Assembly (NCBI RefSeq): GCF_001941505.1
Contig: NZ_CP009248.1
Span: forward strand, 2,046,001-2,110,000
DNA length: 64,000 bases
From: Corynebacterium sphenisci DSM 44792
GTDB taxonomy: Bacteria > Actinomycetota > Actinomycetes > Mycobacteriales > Mycobacteriaceae
Direction: 5' to 3'
The notes beneath the pieces were generated by a model. The model made no database searches, was not told the origin of the DNA, and worked only from the letters and a program-made list of their open reading frames with translations. How positions within the stretch are numbered: position 1 is the first letter of the stretch; each line of letters begins with the position of its first letter. Position numbers and translations under genes: made by a program. Below, in pieces: positions 53,472-63,985 of the stretch.

Positions 53472-53671
53472 GTGGTGAAGCCATCGTCCCGCCACGGAAA
53501 AACATCGCCTGCGCTGGGCATTCGACGTCCGGCCACGTCGTTCCCCGGATACCCCGGTCCGCGGGGGCGAACATCGTTCGACAACCACCCCCGCCGTCAC
53601 CCCCGCCCGCGCCGGGGCCGGTCGCCGGGGGTCGTGTGCGGCGGGGCCGCGGGACGGCGCCGCCGATGCCC

Positions 53672-53677
53672 TACGGT
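53672..53677 (+). promoter_or_regulatory. -10 element, leaderless promoter of accDA
   Basis: TACGGT, 7 nt before the ATG at 53685. Confidence 0.45.
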
Positions 53678-53684
53678 GGGGTCC

Positions 53685-55175
53685 ATGGCCACGATCCGCG
53701 CCCGCGAACTCATCGACTCCGTGCTCGACGAGGGCACCTTCCGCTCCTGGGACGCCCCCGCCGAGCACCCCGGGGCGGATCCGGGCTACGCCGCGGCGCT
53801 GGCCCGCGCCGCCGAGCGCACCGGACTGGACGAGGCGGTGCTCTCCGGGGAGGGCACCGTCGCCGGCCGCCGGGTGGCGGTGATCTGCAGCGAATTCGGC
53901 TTCCTCGCCGGCTCCGTGGGCGCGGCCACCGCCCGCCGGCTGATCCTGGCCATCGAGCGGGCCACCGCGGAGGCGCTGCCGCTGCTGCTCTCCCCCGCCT
54001 CCGGCGGCACCCGGATGCAGGAGGGCACCCCCGCCTTCGCGATGATGGTGTCCATCACCGCCGCGGTGGCCCGGCACAAGGACGCCCGGCTGCCCTTCCT
54101 GGTCTACCTGCGCCACCCCACCACCGGCGGGGTGCTGGCCTCCTGGGGCTCCGCCGGGCACCTCACCTTCGCCGAACCCGGGGCGCTGCTGGGCTTCCTC
54201 GGCCCCCGGGTGGTGGAGCTGACCACCGGGGAGCCGATGCCGGAGGGGGTGCAGACCGCCGAGCACCTGCACGAGCGCGGGATCATCGACGGGGTGCTCG
54301 CCCCGGCGCAGCTGCGCGCCGCGGTGCTGCGCACCATCGAGGTGCTGCTGCCGGCCGGTCCCGCGGAGCCGGCCGCCGCGCCGGCGCCGGCGGAACCGGA
54401 CGGCCGGGACCCGTGGGCGGCGCTGCTGCGCACCCGGGACCCGGCCCGGCCCGGGGCGAGCGCGGTGCTGGCCCGGCTGGCCGGGGACTGGGTGCCGCTG
54501 TCCGGCACCGGGGACGGCTGGCGCGATGACGCGATCCGGGCGGGGCTGACCCGGGTGGGCGGGCGCCCCGTGGTGCTCATCGCCCAGGACCGGCACGCCC
54601 AGCCCCCGCTGGGCCCGGACCCGATGGGCCCGGGGGCGCTGCGTTTCGCGCAGCGGGCGATCCGGCTCGCCGAGGCGCTGGCGATCCCGGTGGTGACGCT
54701 CATCGACACCCCCGGCGCGGAGCTGTCCCGGCATGCCGAGGAGCACGCCATGGCCGGGGAGATCGCGCGCACCCTCACCGCCCTGCTGGATGCGCGGGTG
54801 CCCACCGTGTCGGTGATCCTGGGCCAGGGCTGCGGGGGCGGGGCACTGGCGCTGCTGCCGGCGGACCGCTGCCTGGCGATGCACGACGGGTGGCTCTCCC
54901 CGCTGCCGCCGGAGGGCGCCTCGGCGATCGTGCACCGCGACGTCGACCATGCCGCCGAGATGCTCGCCGCCCAGGGGGCCGGGGCGGAGGCGCTGCTCGC
55001 CCGCGGGGTGTGCGATCGGCTGCTCGCCGAGCCGGCGGATCCGGGTCAGCTGCCGGATCGGGTGCTCGCCGCGGTGGCCGCGGCGTTGCGCGAGCTCGCC
55101 GACCGGCCCGGGGAGGTGGGCCGGGAGCGGCGCTTCGCCCGCTACCGGCGGCTGGCCCTGGGCGCGGCGGGCTGA
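53685..55175 (+). CDS. accDA: Acyl-CoA carboxyltransferase, fused beta-alpha type (AccDA/AccD3-like)
   Basis: 496-aa carboxyltransferase with both halves in one chain. Beta-like half: PLLLSPASGGTRMQEGTPAF, AWSW-free zinc ribbon region absent. Alpha-like half: VTLIDTPGAELSRHAEEHAM and VSVILGQGCGGGALALLPAD. Related to AccD3 of M. tuberculosis and AccDA of C. glutamicum, where it sits beside gltA/fkpA. The acyl substrate is unknown; it is distinct from the long AccD1/AccD2 type. An Ala/Pro linker (about 230-245) joins the halves. Leaderless start at the ATG. Divergent from uriH, convergent with fkpA. Confidence 0.85.
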   Translation: MATIRARELIDSVLDEGTFRSWDAPAEHPGADPGYAAALARAAERTGLDEAVLSGEGTVAGRRVAVICSEFGFLAGSVGAATARRLILAIERATAEALPLLLSPASGGTRMQEGTPAFAMMVSITAAVARHKDARLPFLVYLRHPTTGGVLASWGSAGHLTFAEPGALLGFLGPRVVELTTGEPMPEGVQTAEHLHERGIIDGVLAPAQLRAAVLRTIEVLLPAGPAEPAAAPAPAEPDGRDPWAALLRTRDPARPGASAVLARLAGDWVPLSGTGDGWRDDAIRAGLTRVGGRPVVLIAQDRHAQPPLGPDPMGPGALRFAQRAIRLAEALAIPVVTLIDTPGAELSRHAEEHAMAGEIARTLTALLDARVPTVSVILGQGCGGGALALLPADRCLAMHDGWLSPLPPEGASAIVHRDVDHAAEMLAAQGAGAEALLARGVCDRLLAEPADPGQLPDRVLAAVAAALRELADRPGEVGRERRFARYRRLALGAAG

Positions 55176-55227
55176 GCCCGCCGGCCGGCGGCGCCCCGGA
55201 GCCCGGGCGGGGCCGGGGCGGGGCCGG

Positions 55228-55587
55228 CTACTCCACGCCGAGCAGGTCGATGACGAAGACCAGGGTGCGCCCGGAGAGGAAGTGCCCGGCCCCGGCGGGG
55301 CCGTAGGCCAGCTCCGGGGGGCAGGTCAGCTGCCGGCGGCCGCCGACGCGCATGCCCGGGATGCCCTGCTGCCAGCCGGCGATGAGCCGGGACAGCGGGA
55401 AGGTGATGGAGTCGCCGCGGTCCCAGGAGGAGTCGAACTCCTCGCCGGTCTCGAAGTCGACGCCGACGTAGTGCACGTCGACGACGCTGTCCGCGGTGGC
55501 CTCGGCGCCGTCGCCGACGACGAGGTCGGCGACGACCAGCCCCTCGGGGGCGGGGCCGGCCTGGGCGTCGATCTGCGGCTTGCTCAT
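55228..55587 (-). CDS. fkpA: FKBP-type peptidyl-prolyl isomerase
   Basis: 119-aa single FKBP domain: ADSVVDVHYVGVDFETGEEF, DSSWDRGDSITFPLSRLIAG, WQQGIPGMRVGGRRQLTCPP and the C-terminal ELAYGPAGAGHFLSGRTLVF. Catalyses Pro isomerisation; no signal peptide, so cytoplasmic. The ATG at 55587 with ggaagg upstream, and a TAGGCT -10 about 42 nt before it. The frame is open upstream without support. Downstream of gltA, separated by a strong terminator. Confidence 0.9.
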   Translation of the reverse strand: MSKPQIDAQAGPAPEGLVVADLVVGDGAEATADSVVDVHYVGVDFETGEEFDSSWDRGDSITFPLSRLIAGWQQGIPGMRVGGRRQLTCPPELAYGPAGAGHFLSGRTLVFVIDLLGVE

Positions 55588-55628
55588 TGCGGGGGAACCT
55601 TCCGTTGCTCGGGGGTCGGGGCGCGTCC

Positions 55629-55634
55629 AGCCTA
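55629..55634 (-). promoter_or_regulatory. -10 element for fkpA
   Basis: TAGGCT on the minus strand, 41 nt upstream of the ATG. Confidence 0.45.
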
Positions 55635-55682
55635 GCGGGGGTGAACGCGGATTTTCACCGGGTGGGCCGCCGCCCGGGGACG

Positions 55683-55720
55683 CCGACGGCCCCCGCACGT
55701 CGGGGTGCGGGGGCCGTCGG
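55683..55720 (-). terminator. Hairpin terminator of gltA
   Basis: 16-bp perfect stem (55683-55698 with 55705-55720), 6-nt loop, 25 nt behind the gltA stop. No T-run. Confidence 0.6.
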
Positions 55721-55744
55721 GCGCGCGGCGCGGCCGCGGGGCGG

Positions 55745-57058
<1,314 letters not shown>

Positions 57059-57241
57059 TTTCTGTCGTTCCGACAATCCGGCTCTCGCCGGCGCACCGGC
57101 GATTACGCCGAGTACGGCCCACGCTATACCGTAACCGCGGTGGCGGGCACGGCGCGTCGGTCCGACACCGGGCGGCTTCGCCCGATTCGCACCAAGTTCC
57201 GGCGGGGCCGCGCCCCACCGGGCAGCAGTGGATTGAGGCAC

Positions 57242-57247
57242 ACCCTA
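57242..57247 (-). promoter_or_regulatory. Distal -10 element of gltA
   Basis: TAGGGT on the minus strand, about 185 nt upstream of the gltA start; second candidate GGTATAGCGT at 57121-57130. Confidence 0.4.
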
Positions 57248-57551
57248 GCAAAGAGTGTGAGGCCCGCAACATCCCCGCCCCGGTTCCGCCTAACCCCGTT
57301 CCCCCGCCGTCACGTCCGCAAACGGCGTGCGCGCGGCCCCGCGGACGCGATCCGCGCAGGACACGCGGCGGCCGCGGCGGAGCGCGGGGGCGGATCTGCT
57401 ATCCGCCACAAAACCCCCCGCCGACTCCCCCGCGGCGACCCCGCGCAGGTCGCGGGCGACCCCGGCGAACGGCGTCCCGCGGCGCCATCGCGCCCCGGGG
57501 GCGCCGCCGAATGGCAACCGTCGCTTCGCAACCTTCGCACTTTGCGAATAA

Positions 57552-58808
<1,257 letters not shown>

Positions 58809-58839
58809 TCCGCCGCCCGCCCCGGGGCCGCCGGCCCCG

Positions 58840-58902
58840 GCGAGGACGCCCCCGCCACACGCCGCGCGAAAGCCGGTGCGCCCCCGGCGGGGGCGTCCTC
58901 GC
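58840..58902 (+). terminator. Hairpin terminator of serC
   Basis: 17-bp perfect stem, 58840-58856 with 58886-58902, loop 29 nt. Its right arm runs up to the -10 element of the sepH promoter (TACCAT, 58904-58909). Confidence 0.6.
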
Positions 58903-58903
58903 A

Positions 58904-58909
58904 TACCAT
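58904..58909 (+). promoter_or_regulatory. -10 element for sepH
   Basis: TACCAT, 39 nt upstream of the sepH ATG, which has the strong ribosome site aggaggt. Confidence 0.45.
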
Positions 58910-58948
58910 GGCGGATATCACGTCCGCGAACGCACAGGAGGTACCCGA

Positions 58949-59869
58949 ATGCGTGAACTCAAGCCACTGGCGGAGCAGACGCAGCCCGGGGCCATCGTGC
59001 TGACCTGGGCCGACGTCGAGGACGAGGATGCCGGGGCGCGGCTGCTGCTGCCCGTGGGCGACCGGCTGCGCGAACTGGTCGCCGCCGCCGGGGGCGACGC
59101 CGCCCCGGACGCCTCCGGGGACGAGCCCGCCCCGGCGGAGGGGCCGGCCCCCGCCCGCCCGGTGCTGCGCGCCGCCGCGGACCCGGAGGACGCGGCCGCG
59201 GAGCCGGCGGAGCCCGCCGCCCCGGCCACCCCGAAGTACGTGATGGCCCCGCGCGAGATCCAGGACCGGGTCCGGGCCGGGGCCTCGGTGGCGGAGCTGA
59301 TGGAGGAGACCGGGATGTCCTTCCGCCGGATCGACGCCTTCGCGCATCCGGTGCTCAACGACCGGGCCCGGATCGCCGAGCAGGGGCGGCTGTCGCACCC
59401 CCGGCGCAGCGACGGCCCCGCGGAGCTGACCCTGGAGGAGATCCTGGCCACCGCCTTCGCCGCCCGCGGCCAGGATCTCGCCGAGGCCACCTGGGACGCC
59501 CGCCGGGACCGCACCGGGCAGTGGATCGTCAGCCTCACCTGGACCACCGGCATGTCCGAGGCGGTCGCCGAGTGGAGCTGGCATGAGGAGTCCCCCGGCC
59601 ACGGCACCACCGTGTCCCGCAACTCGCTGGCCGCCGAGCTGGTCGACCCGGAGCAGCACCGGCCCCGCCGGGGCCTGTCCGCGGTCGCCGAGGGCGCCCG
59701 CGCCCCGGCCCCGGTCGACTCCGGCGCCGGGCAGGCCGAGGAGGACCCGGCCGAGGAGGAGTTCCTGCGGCACCCCGACGGGGAGGCCCCGCCGCGGCGG
59801 CGCCGCAAGACGGTGATGCCCTCCTGGGAGGACGTGCTGCTGGGGGTGCGCCCCACCGATCGGAAGTAG
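58949..59869 (+). CDS. sepH: Cell-division protein SepH (DUF3071)
   Basis: 306-aa actinobacterial SepH, which binds FtsZ and promotes Z-ring assembly. N-terminal DUF3071 begins MRELKPLAEQTQPGAIVLTW and includes DRLRELVAAA; a Pro/Ala linker follows. A helix-turn-helix-like segment is seen at YVMAPREIQDRVRAGASVAE, LMEETGMSFRRIDAFAHPVL. The middle (TAFAARGQDLAEATWDARRD) and the C-terminus RRRKTVMPSWEDVLLGVRPT are conserved in SepH. Strong ribosome site aggaggt. The next gene starts 6 bp later. Confidence 0.92.
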   Translation: MRELKPLAEQTQPGAIVLTWADVEDEDAGARLLLPVGDRLRELVAAAGGDAAPDASGDEPAPAEGPAPARPVLRAAADPEDAAAEPAEPAAPATPKYVMAPREIQDRVRAGASVAELMEETGMSFRRIDAFAHPVLNDRARIAEQGRLSHPRRSDGPAELTLEEILATAFAARGQDLAEATWDARRDRTGQWIVSLTWTTGMSEAVAEWSWHEESPGHGTTVSRNSLAAELVDPEQHRPRRGLSAVAEGARAPAPVDSGAGQAEEDPAEEEFLRHPDGEAPPRRRRKTVMPSWEDVLLGVRPTDRK

Positions 59870-59875
59870 GCGGCG

Positions 59876-60727
59876 ATGACCCGGCTCACCCTCTGGTTCA
59901 CCACCGCCGACGCCGACCCGGCCGCGGTGCTGCGCGCCGAACCCGGCCATGACCGCGGCTTCGGCCGGAAGTACCTCGCCCAGCTGGATCCGGCCCGCAC
60001 GGTGACCCATATCGCGGACATCCCGCTGAACCGCTCCGCCCCCGCCGGGGCCGGGGAGTTCTACGTCGGCGGCTACCCGGGCCTGGCCGTGGTGCAGACC
60101 GTGGTCGACGGGCTCGCCGATCCGGCGGCCCTGCCGGCGGGGCTCACCCGCGGCATCGCCGCCGATGACGTCTACCTGCGCCTGGACGGCGGGGCGGCGG
60201 GGCCGCAGGGTTTCGCGCATTGGCGCGGCGGCCGGCTGCGCCGCTCCTTCGCCGCCACCGGCACCCGGATCCTCGCCGATGCGGGGCTGCCGGAGCCGGT
60301 GGAGGCGGACTACTGGGCGGGCCGGCGGCGCCCGGCGCGGCCGGCGGACCCGGCCGCCGGGGTGGCGCTGCCCTTCGACCCGGGGGAGCTGGCCGATGCG
60401 GTGCTCACCGCCTGGCTGGGCTTCGACCCGGCCGCCGAGGGCCCCGATGTGCCGGTGAGCGCCTTCGCCGTGGACGGCCGCCCCGCCCCGCGGCCGGCCA
60501 CGGGGCGCGCCCGGCCGGCCGGCGCCGGGCCGGCGGACCCGGCCGGGTGGGCGGGCCCGGGCGACTACGACGACTACGAGGCGGCGCCGCCGCCCCCGGA
60601 CGAGGCCCGGGAGCGAATCCTGGCCGCCCGCGCCGCCGCGGCGGGGCTGCTGCGCCGCGCCGGGGCGGGGGCCCGCCGGCTGGGCCGGGCCGCCTGGGAT
60701 CGGCTGAACCGCTCCAACGAGCCCTGA
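59876..60727 (+). CDS. DUF6928-type protein
   Basis: 283-aa protein: TRLTLWFTTADADPAAVLRA at the start, then GHDRGFGRKYLAQLDPARTV and FYVGGYPGLAVVQTVVDGLA. These mark the conserved DUF6928 type found in actinobacteria after sepH (recalled). The C-terminal third is a Pro/Ala/Asp-rich linker plus a basic helix (RERILAARAAAAGLLRRAGA). No enzymatic motif. Cotranscribed with sepH; function unknown. Convergent with the SpoU gene. Confidence 0.75.
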   Translation: MTRLTLWFTTADADPAAVLRAEPGHDRGFGRKYLAQLDPARTVTHIADIPLNRSAPAGAGEFYVGGYPGLAVVQTVVDGLADPAALPAGLTRGIAADDVYLRLDGGAAGPQGFAHWRGGRLRRSFAATGTRILADAGLPEPVEADYWAGRRRPARPADPAAGVALPFDPGELADAVLTAWLGFDPAAEGPDVPVSAFAVDGRPAPRPATGRARPAGAGPADPAGWAGPGDYDDYEAAPPPPDEARERILAARAAAAGLLRRAGAGARRLGRAAWDRLNRSNEP

Positions 60728-60771
60728 TCGGGGCCCGCGCCGCGCATCCTGCCCGCGCGGGCGGGGCCGGC

Positions 60772-61620
60772 CTAGGTCACCCGGGGTTGCCCCATCGGCC
60801 CGGCCAGCGTCCGGGCCCGCTCGTAGAGGCCCACCGCCGCGGCGGTGGCCACGTTGAGGCTGTCCGCGCCGGCGGCCATCGGGATCCGGGCCCGGACCTC
60901 GCAGGCGCGCATCGCATGCTCGGTGAGCCCGGGGCCCTCCGCGCCGACGACCAGGGCCACCCGCTCGGCGGCCATCGCCTCCCACAGCGGCGCCGAGGAC
61001 TCCCCCGGGGTCATCGCGACCACCCGGAAACCCCGCTCGCGCAGCCCCGCCAGGCCGCGCTGCCAGGTGGTGGTGCCCCCGGGCAGGTGCGCGAAGGGCA
61101 CCCGCAGCACATGGCCCATGGACACCCGCACGCTGCGCCGGTACAGCGGGTCGGCGCAGGCGGCGCCGAAGAGCACCCCGTCCACCCCGAGCCCGGCGGC
61201 GTTGCGGAACAGCGCCCCGATGTTCTCGTGATCGCCGACGCCCTCGAGCACCAGCAGGGTGCGCGCGCCGGCGAGCACCTCCGCCACGGAATGCTCCGGG
61301 GCCCGGTCCGCGGTGGCCAGCACCCCGCGGTGGAAGTCGAAGCCGACCACCGCGGAGATCGTCGCCCGGTCCACCTCCGCGACGGTGGCGCCCGCCGGCA
61401 GCCCGGGCCCGGCGGCGAGCTCGTCGAGCCGGGCGGCGGTGCCGGCGACCAGGCGCACCGGGTAGCGCGAGGCCAGCAGCCGCTCCACGATGAGCCGGCC
61501 CTCGGCGACCACCAGGCCGCTCCCGCCGGGCCGGTCCGGGCGGGATTCGGCCCGGTTGAGGTCGCGCAGCTCCGCCAGCCGGGGATCGGCCGGGTCGGCC
61601 ATCCGCACCCGGGCGCCCAT
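60772..61620 (-). CDS. SpoU-family RNA 2'-O-methyltransferase
   Basis: 282-aa SPOUT methyltransferase. The N-terminal substrate-binding domain (about 1-110) precedes the SpoU fold with LLVLEGVGDHENIGALFRNA (motif 1, Asn-Ile-Gly), LVVGAEGPGLTEHAMRACEV (motif 2) and IPMAAGADSLNVATAAAVGL (motif 3, knot). It methylates a ribose of tRNA or rRNA with SAM; target unknown. Start ATG overlaps the stop of the purine permease (TGATG). Same gene position as in M. tuberculosis (near serC). Confidence 0.9.
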   Translation of the reverse strand: MGARVRMADPADPRLAELRDLNRAESRPDRPGGSGLVVAEGRLIVERLLASRYPVRLVAGTAARLDELAAGPGLPAGATVAEVDRATISAVVGFDFHRGVLATADRAPEHSVAEVLAGARTLLVLEGVGDHENIGALFRNAAGLGVDGVLFGAACADPLYRRSVRVSMGHVLRVPFAHLPGGTTTWQRGLAGLRERGFRVVAMTPGESSAPLWEAMAAERVALVVGAEGPGLTEHAMRACEVRARIPMAAGADSLNVATAAAVGLYERARTLAGPMGQPRVT

Positions 61621-63077
61621 CAGGCCCCCGTGAGCAGCGCGGTGACCGGGTCCACCGCGAAGTACACCAGGAACAGCGCCGCGATGAGGTACATCAGCGG
61701 GTGCACCGCGCGCGCCCGACCGGTGCACAGGTGCATCGCGGACCAGGTGATGAAGCCGATCCCGATGCCGTTGGCGATGGAGTAGGTGAAGGGCATCGCG
61801 ACGATGGTGAGGAAGGCGGGCAGGGCCACGTGCAGCTCGGTGAGGTCCACGTCGCGGATCTGGCCCATCATCATCGCACCGACGATGACCAGCACCGGGG
61901 CGGCGGCCTCGATGGGCACGATCTCGTAGAGGGGGGTGAGGAACATCGCGGCGAGGAACAGCGCCCCGGTGACCACGTTGGCCAGCCCGGTGCGCGCCCC
62001 GTCGGCGATGCCCGCCGCGGAGTCGACGTAGACAGTGTTGGAGGAGGCCGAGCAGGCGCCGCCGACCACCGCGCCGGCGCCCTCCACCACCAGGGCGGTC
62101 TTCATCCCGGGCAGGGTGCCGTCGGCGTCGGCGAGCCCGGCGTGCTTGCCCAGCCCGGTCATGGTGCCCATCGCGTCGAAGAAGTTCGCCAGCACCAGGG
62201 TGAACACCAGCATCACCGCGCCGATCACCCCGATCCGGGTGAAGGCGCCGAAGAGGTCGAAGGCCCCGAGCAGGTGCAGATCCGGCACGCCCCCGATCGA
62301 GTCCGGGGCCTGCGGCACCGCCAGCGACCAGCCGGCCGGGCGGGCCTCGCCATCGGCGAAGGAGGGCCCGGCGTCCACCACGGCCTCCACCACCAGGGCG
62401 ATCACCGTGTTCGCGACGATGCCCAGGAAGAGCCCGCCGGGCACCCCGCGGGCGACCAGCACCCCGCAGATCAGGATGCCGAGCAGGAACACCGCGGTGG
62501 GCCAGGAGGCGATCTGGCCGTTGATGCCCAGCTGCACCGGCACCGTGGTGCCCGCCGCATCCGGCATCCGGCGCACCAGGCCGCCGTCGACCAGGCCGAT
62601 CATGGCGATGAACAGGCCGATGCCCACGGTCATCGCCGATTTCATCGAGGGCGGGATGGCCTCGAAGACCGCGGAGCGGAAGCCGCTGACCGCCAGCGCG
62701 ACGATGATCACGCCGTCGATGACCACCAGGCCCATCGCCTCCGGCCAGGTCAGGCCCTCCCCGGCGACGAAGGTCACCGCCACCAGGGTGTTGATGCCCA
62801 GTCCGGCGGCCAGGCCGAAGGGGTAGCGGGCGAAGACGCCGAAGGCGATGGTGAGCACCCCGGCGGCGAAGGCGGTGACCGCGGCCACCGGGGCGATGCC
62901 CAGCTCCACGCCGTTGCGGTCGGCGACGGTGCCCAGGATCAGCGGGTTGAGCAGGATGATGTACGCCATCGCGAAGAAGGTGACCACCCCCGCCCGCACC
63001 TCGGTGCCGATGGTGGATCCGCGTTCCCGGATCTTGAAGTAGCCGTCCAGTCTCCCGGTGGCGGTGGTCTCGCTCAC
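61620..63077 (-). CDS. AzgA-type purine permease (NCS2 family)
   Basis: 485-aa nucleobase transporter with about 13 TM helices. Motifs: LDGYFKIRERGSTIGTEVRA at the N-terminus, AMAYIILLNPLILG, FPFGLAAGLGINTLVAVTF-like YPFGLAAGLGINTLVAVTFV and the NCS2 signature ANFFDAMGTMTGLGKHAGLA and ACSASSNTVYVDSAAGIADG. Imports hypoxanthine, guanine or adenine with protons. GTG start with gggag upstream. The frame extends 87 codons further without support. Stop overlaps the SpoU start. Confidence 0.9.
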   Translation of the reverse strand: MSETTATGRLDGYFKIRERGSTIGTEVRAGVVTFFAMAYIILLNPLILGTVADRNGVELGIAPVAAVTAFAAGVLTIAFGVFARYPFGLAAGLGINTLVAVTFVAGEGLTWPEAMGLVVIDGVIIVALAVSGFRSAVFEAIPPSMKSAMTVGIGLFIAMIGLVDGGLVRRMPDAAGTTVPVQLGINGQIASWPTAVFLLGILICGVLVARGVPGGLFLGIVANTVIALVVEAVVDAGPSFADGEARPAGWSLAVPQAPDSIGGVPDLHLLGAFDLFGAFTRIGVIGAVMLVFTLVLANFFDAMGTMTGLGKHAGLADADGTLPGMKTALVVEGAGAVVGGACSASSNTVYVDSAAGIADGARTGLANVVTGALFLAAMFLTPLYEIVPIEAAAPVLVIVGAMMMGQIRDVDLTELHVALPAFLTIVAMPFTYSIANGIGIGFITWSAMHLCTGRARAVHPLMYLIAALFLVYFAVDPVTALLTGA

Positions 63078-63214
63078 TGCGCGCTGCTCCCTCAGGTGGT
63101 CCCGGCCGCCCCGCCGCGGGGCCGGCCGCCCGGGGCCTCGCGGCGCCCGGGCCCCCGTAGAATCCCACCGCCGCCCCCGCCGGGGCAAGCCCGGCGCGGG
63201 TGCGCGGATCCGGC

Positions 63215-63961
63215 TCAGACCACGTCGGCGTCGCCGACCGGGGCGCCCTGCCCGGTGACCTCCGGGGTCGCCGAATGCGCCCCGCAGCCGTGCCCGCGGT
63301 GCACCACCGTGCCGTCGAAGGCCCATTCGTTGGCGCACACCCCGAACTCCCCGCCGAGCTCCCCGGCCAGGGGGATGAGGAAGGCGCAGCTGGCGCAGGA
63401 GCGGATCGCCTCGGCGGCGAACGCGGAGCCGGGCCCGGTGTCCGATTCGGTCCAGCGCCGCGCCGCGGCGGCCAGGCCCGCCTCGGTGAGCCGGCGCTGC
63501 GCGGCCTCCCCGGGGGTGAGCCGCGGATCATCGGCGGCCGGGGGCAGCAGATCCCGCGGGCCGAGGTCCCCGGGCTCCAGGCGCTCCTCGTAGGGCACCC
63601 ACTCCGGGGCGCGCAGCGCGGCCTCCCCGGGCACCAGGGCCACCTCGGAGACGGTGGCCCGATCCGCCCCGGGGGCGGCGGCGAGCACCACATGCCATTC
63701 CCAGCCCCGGTAGCCGGGCAGCCGGGCGGCGAAGCGGTGCACCGCGGCGCCGGGCCCCTCGGGCAGGGCCACCCCCAAGTGCCGGCCGGCCGGGCCCTCG
63801 CCGAGATCGTCGACGGCCCGCCGGGCCAGGCGCACCGCCTCCGGGCGGGTCACCGCCGACCCGCCGGCGGCGCCGCGCGCGCCGCCGGCGTCCCGGCCGG
63901 ATCCGCCCCGGCGCCGCCGGCGGCGCCGGGAACCGCCTTCGGAAGCTGGGGTGCCCGTCAT
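63215..63961 (-). CDS. DUF3027 family protein
   Basis: 248-aa protein: a basic N-terminus ([19 protein letters not shown]), then GWEWHVVLAAAPGADRATVS, EWVPYEERLEPGDLGPRDLL and a C-terminal part with CASCAFLIPLAGELGGEFGV, CANEWAFDGTVVHRGHGCGA: four Cys and two His that look like a metal or [Fe-S] site. This is the actinobacterial DUF3027 type. Function unknown. Two in-frame ATGs exist; the one at 63959-63961 is preferred because TAGGAT ends 7 nt upstream, making it leaderless. Divergent from the partial gene at the right edge. Confidence 0.82.
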   Translation of the reverse strand: MTGTPASEGGSRRRRRRRGGSGRDAGGARGAAGGSAVTRPEAVRLARRAVDDLGEGPAGRHLGVALPEGPGAAVHRFAARLPGYRGWEWHVVLAAAPGADRATVSEVALVPGEAALRAPEWVPYEERLEPGDLGPRDLLPPAADDPRLTPGEAAQRRLTEAGLAAAARRWTESDTGPGSAFAAEAIRSCASCAFLIPLAGELGGEFGVCANEWAFDGTVVHRGHGCGAHSATPEVTGQGAPVGDADVV

Positions 63962-63968
63962 GGGCCCC

Positions 63969-63978
63969 ATCCTAGGAT
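63969..63978. promoter_or_regulatory. Palindromic bidirectional -10 element ATCCTAGGAT
   Basis: A 10-bp perfect palindrome. Read on plus, TAGGAT (63973-63978) ends 7 nt before an ATG at 63986. Read on minus, TAGGAT (63969-63974) ends 7 nt before the DUF3027 ATG at 63961. The two hexamers share two base pairs, so both genes should be leaderless and driven from one site. Confidence 0.6.
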
Positions 63979-63985
63979 GAGCCCC

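Noticed and set aside
63158..63163. TAGAAT on the plus strand between the purine permease and DUF3027
   Set aside because: A good -10 match but no start codon or RNA structure follows on that strand; could be chance or an antisense promoter.
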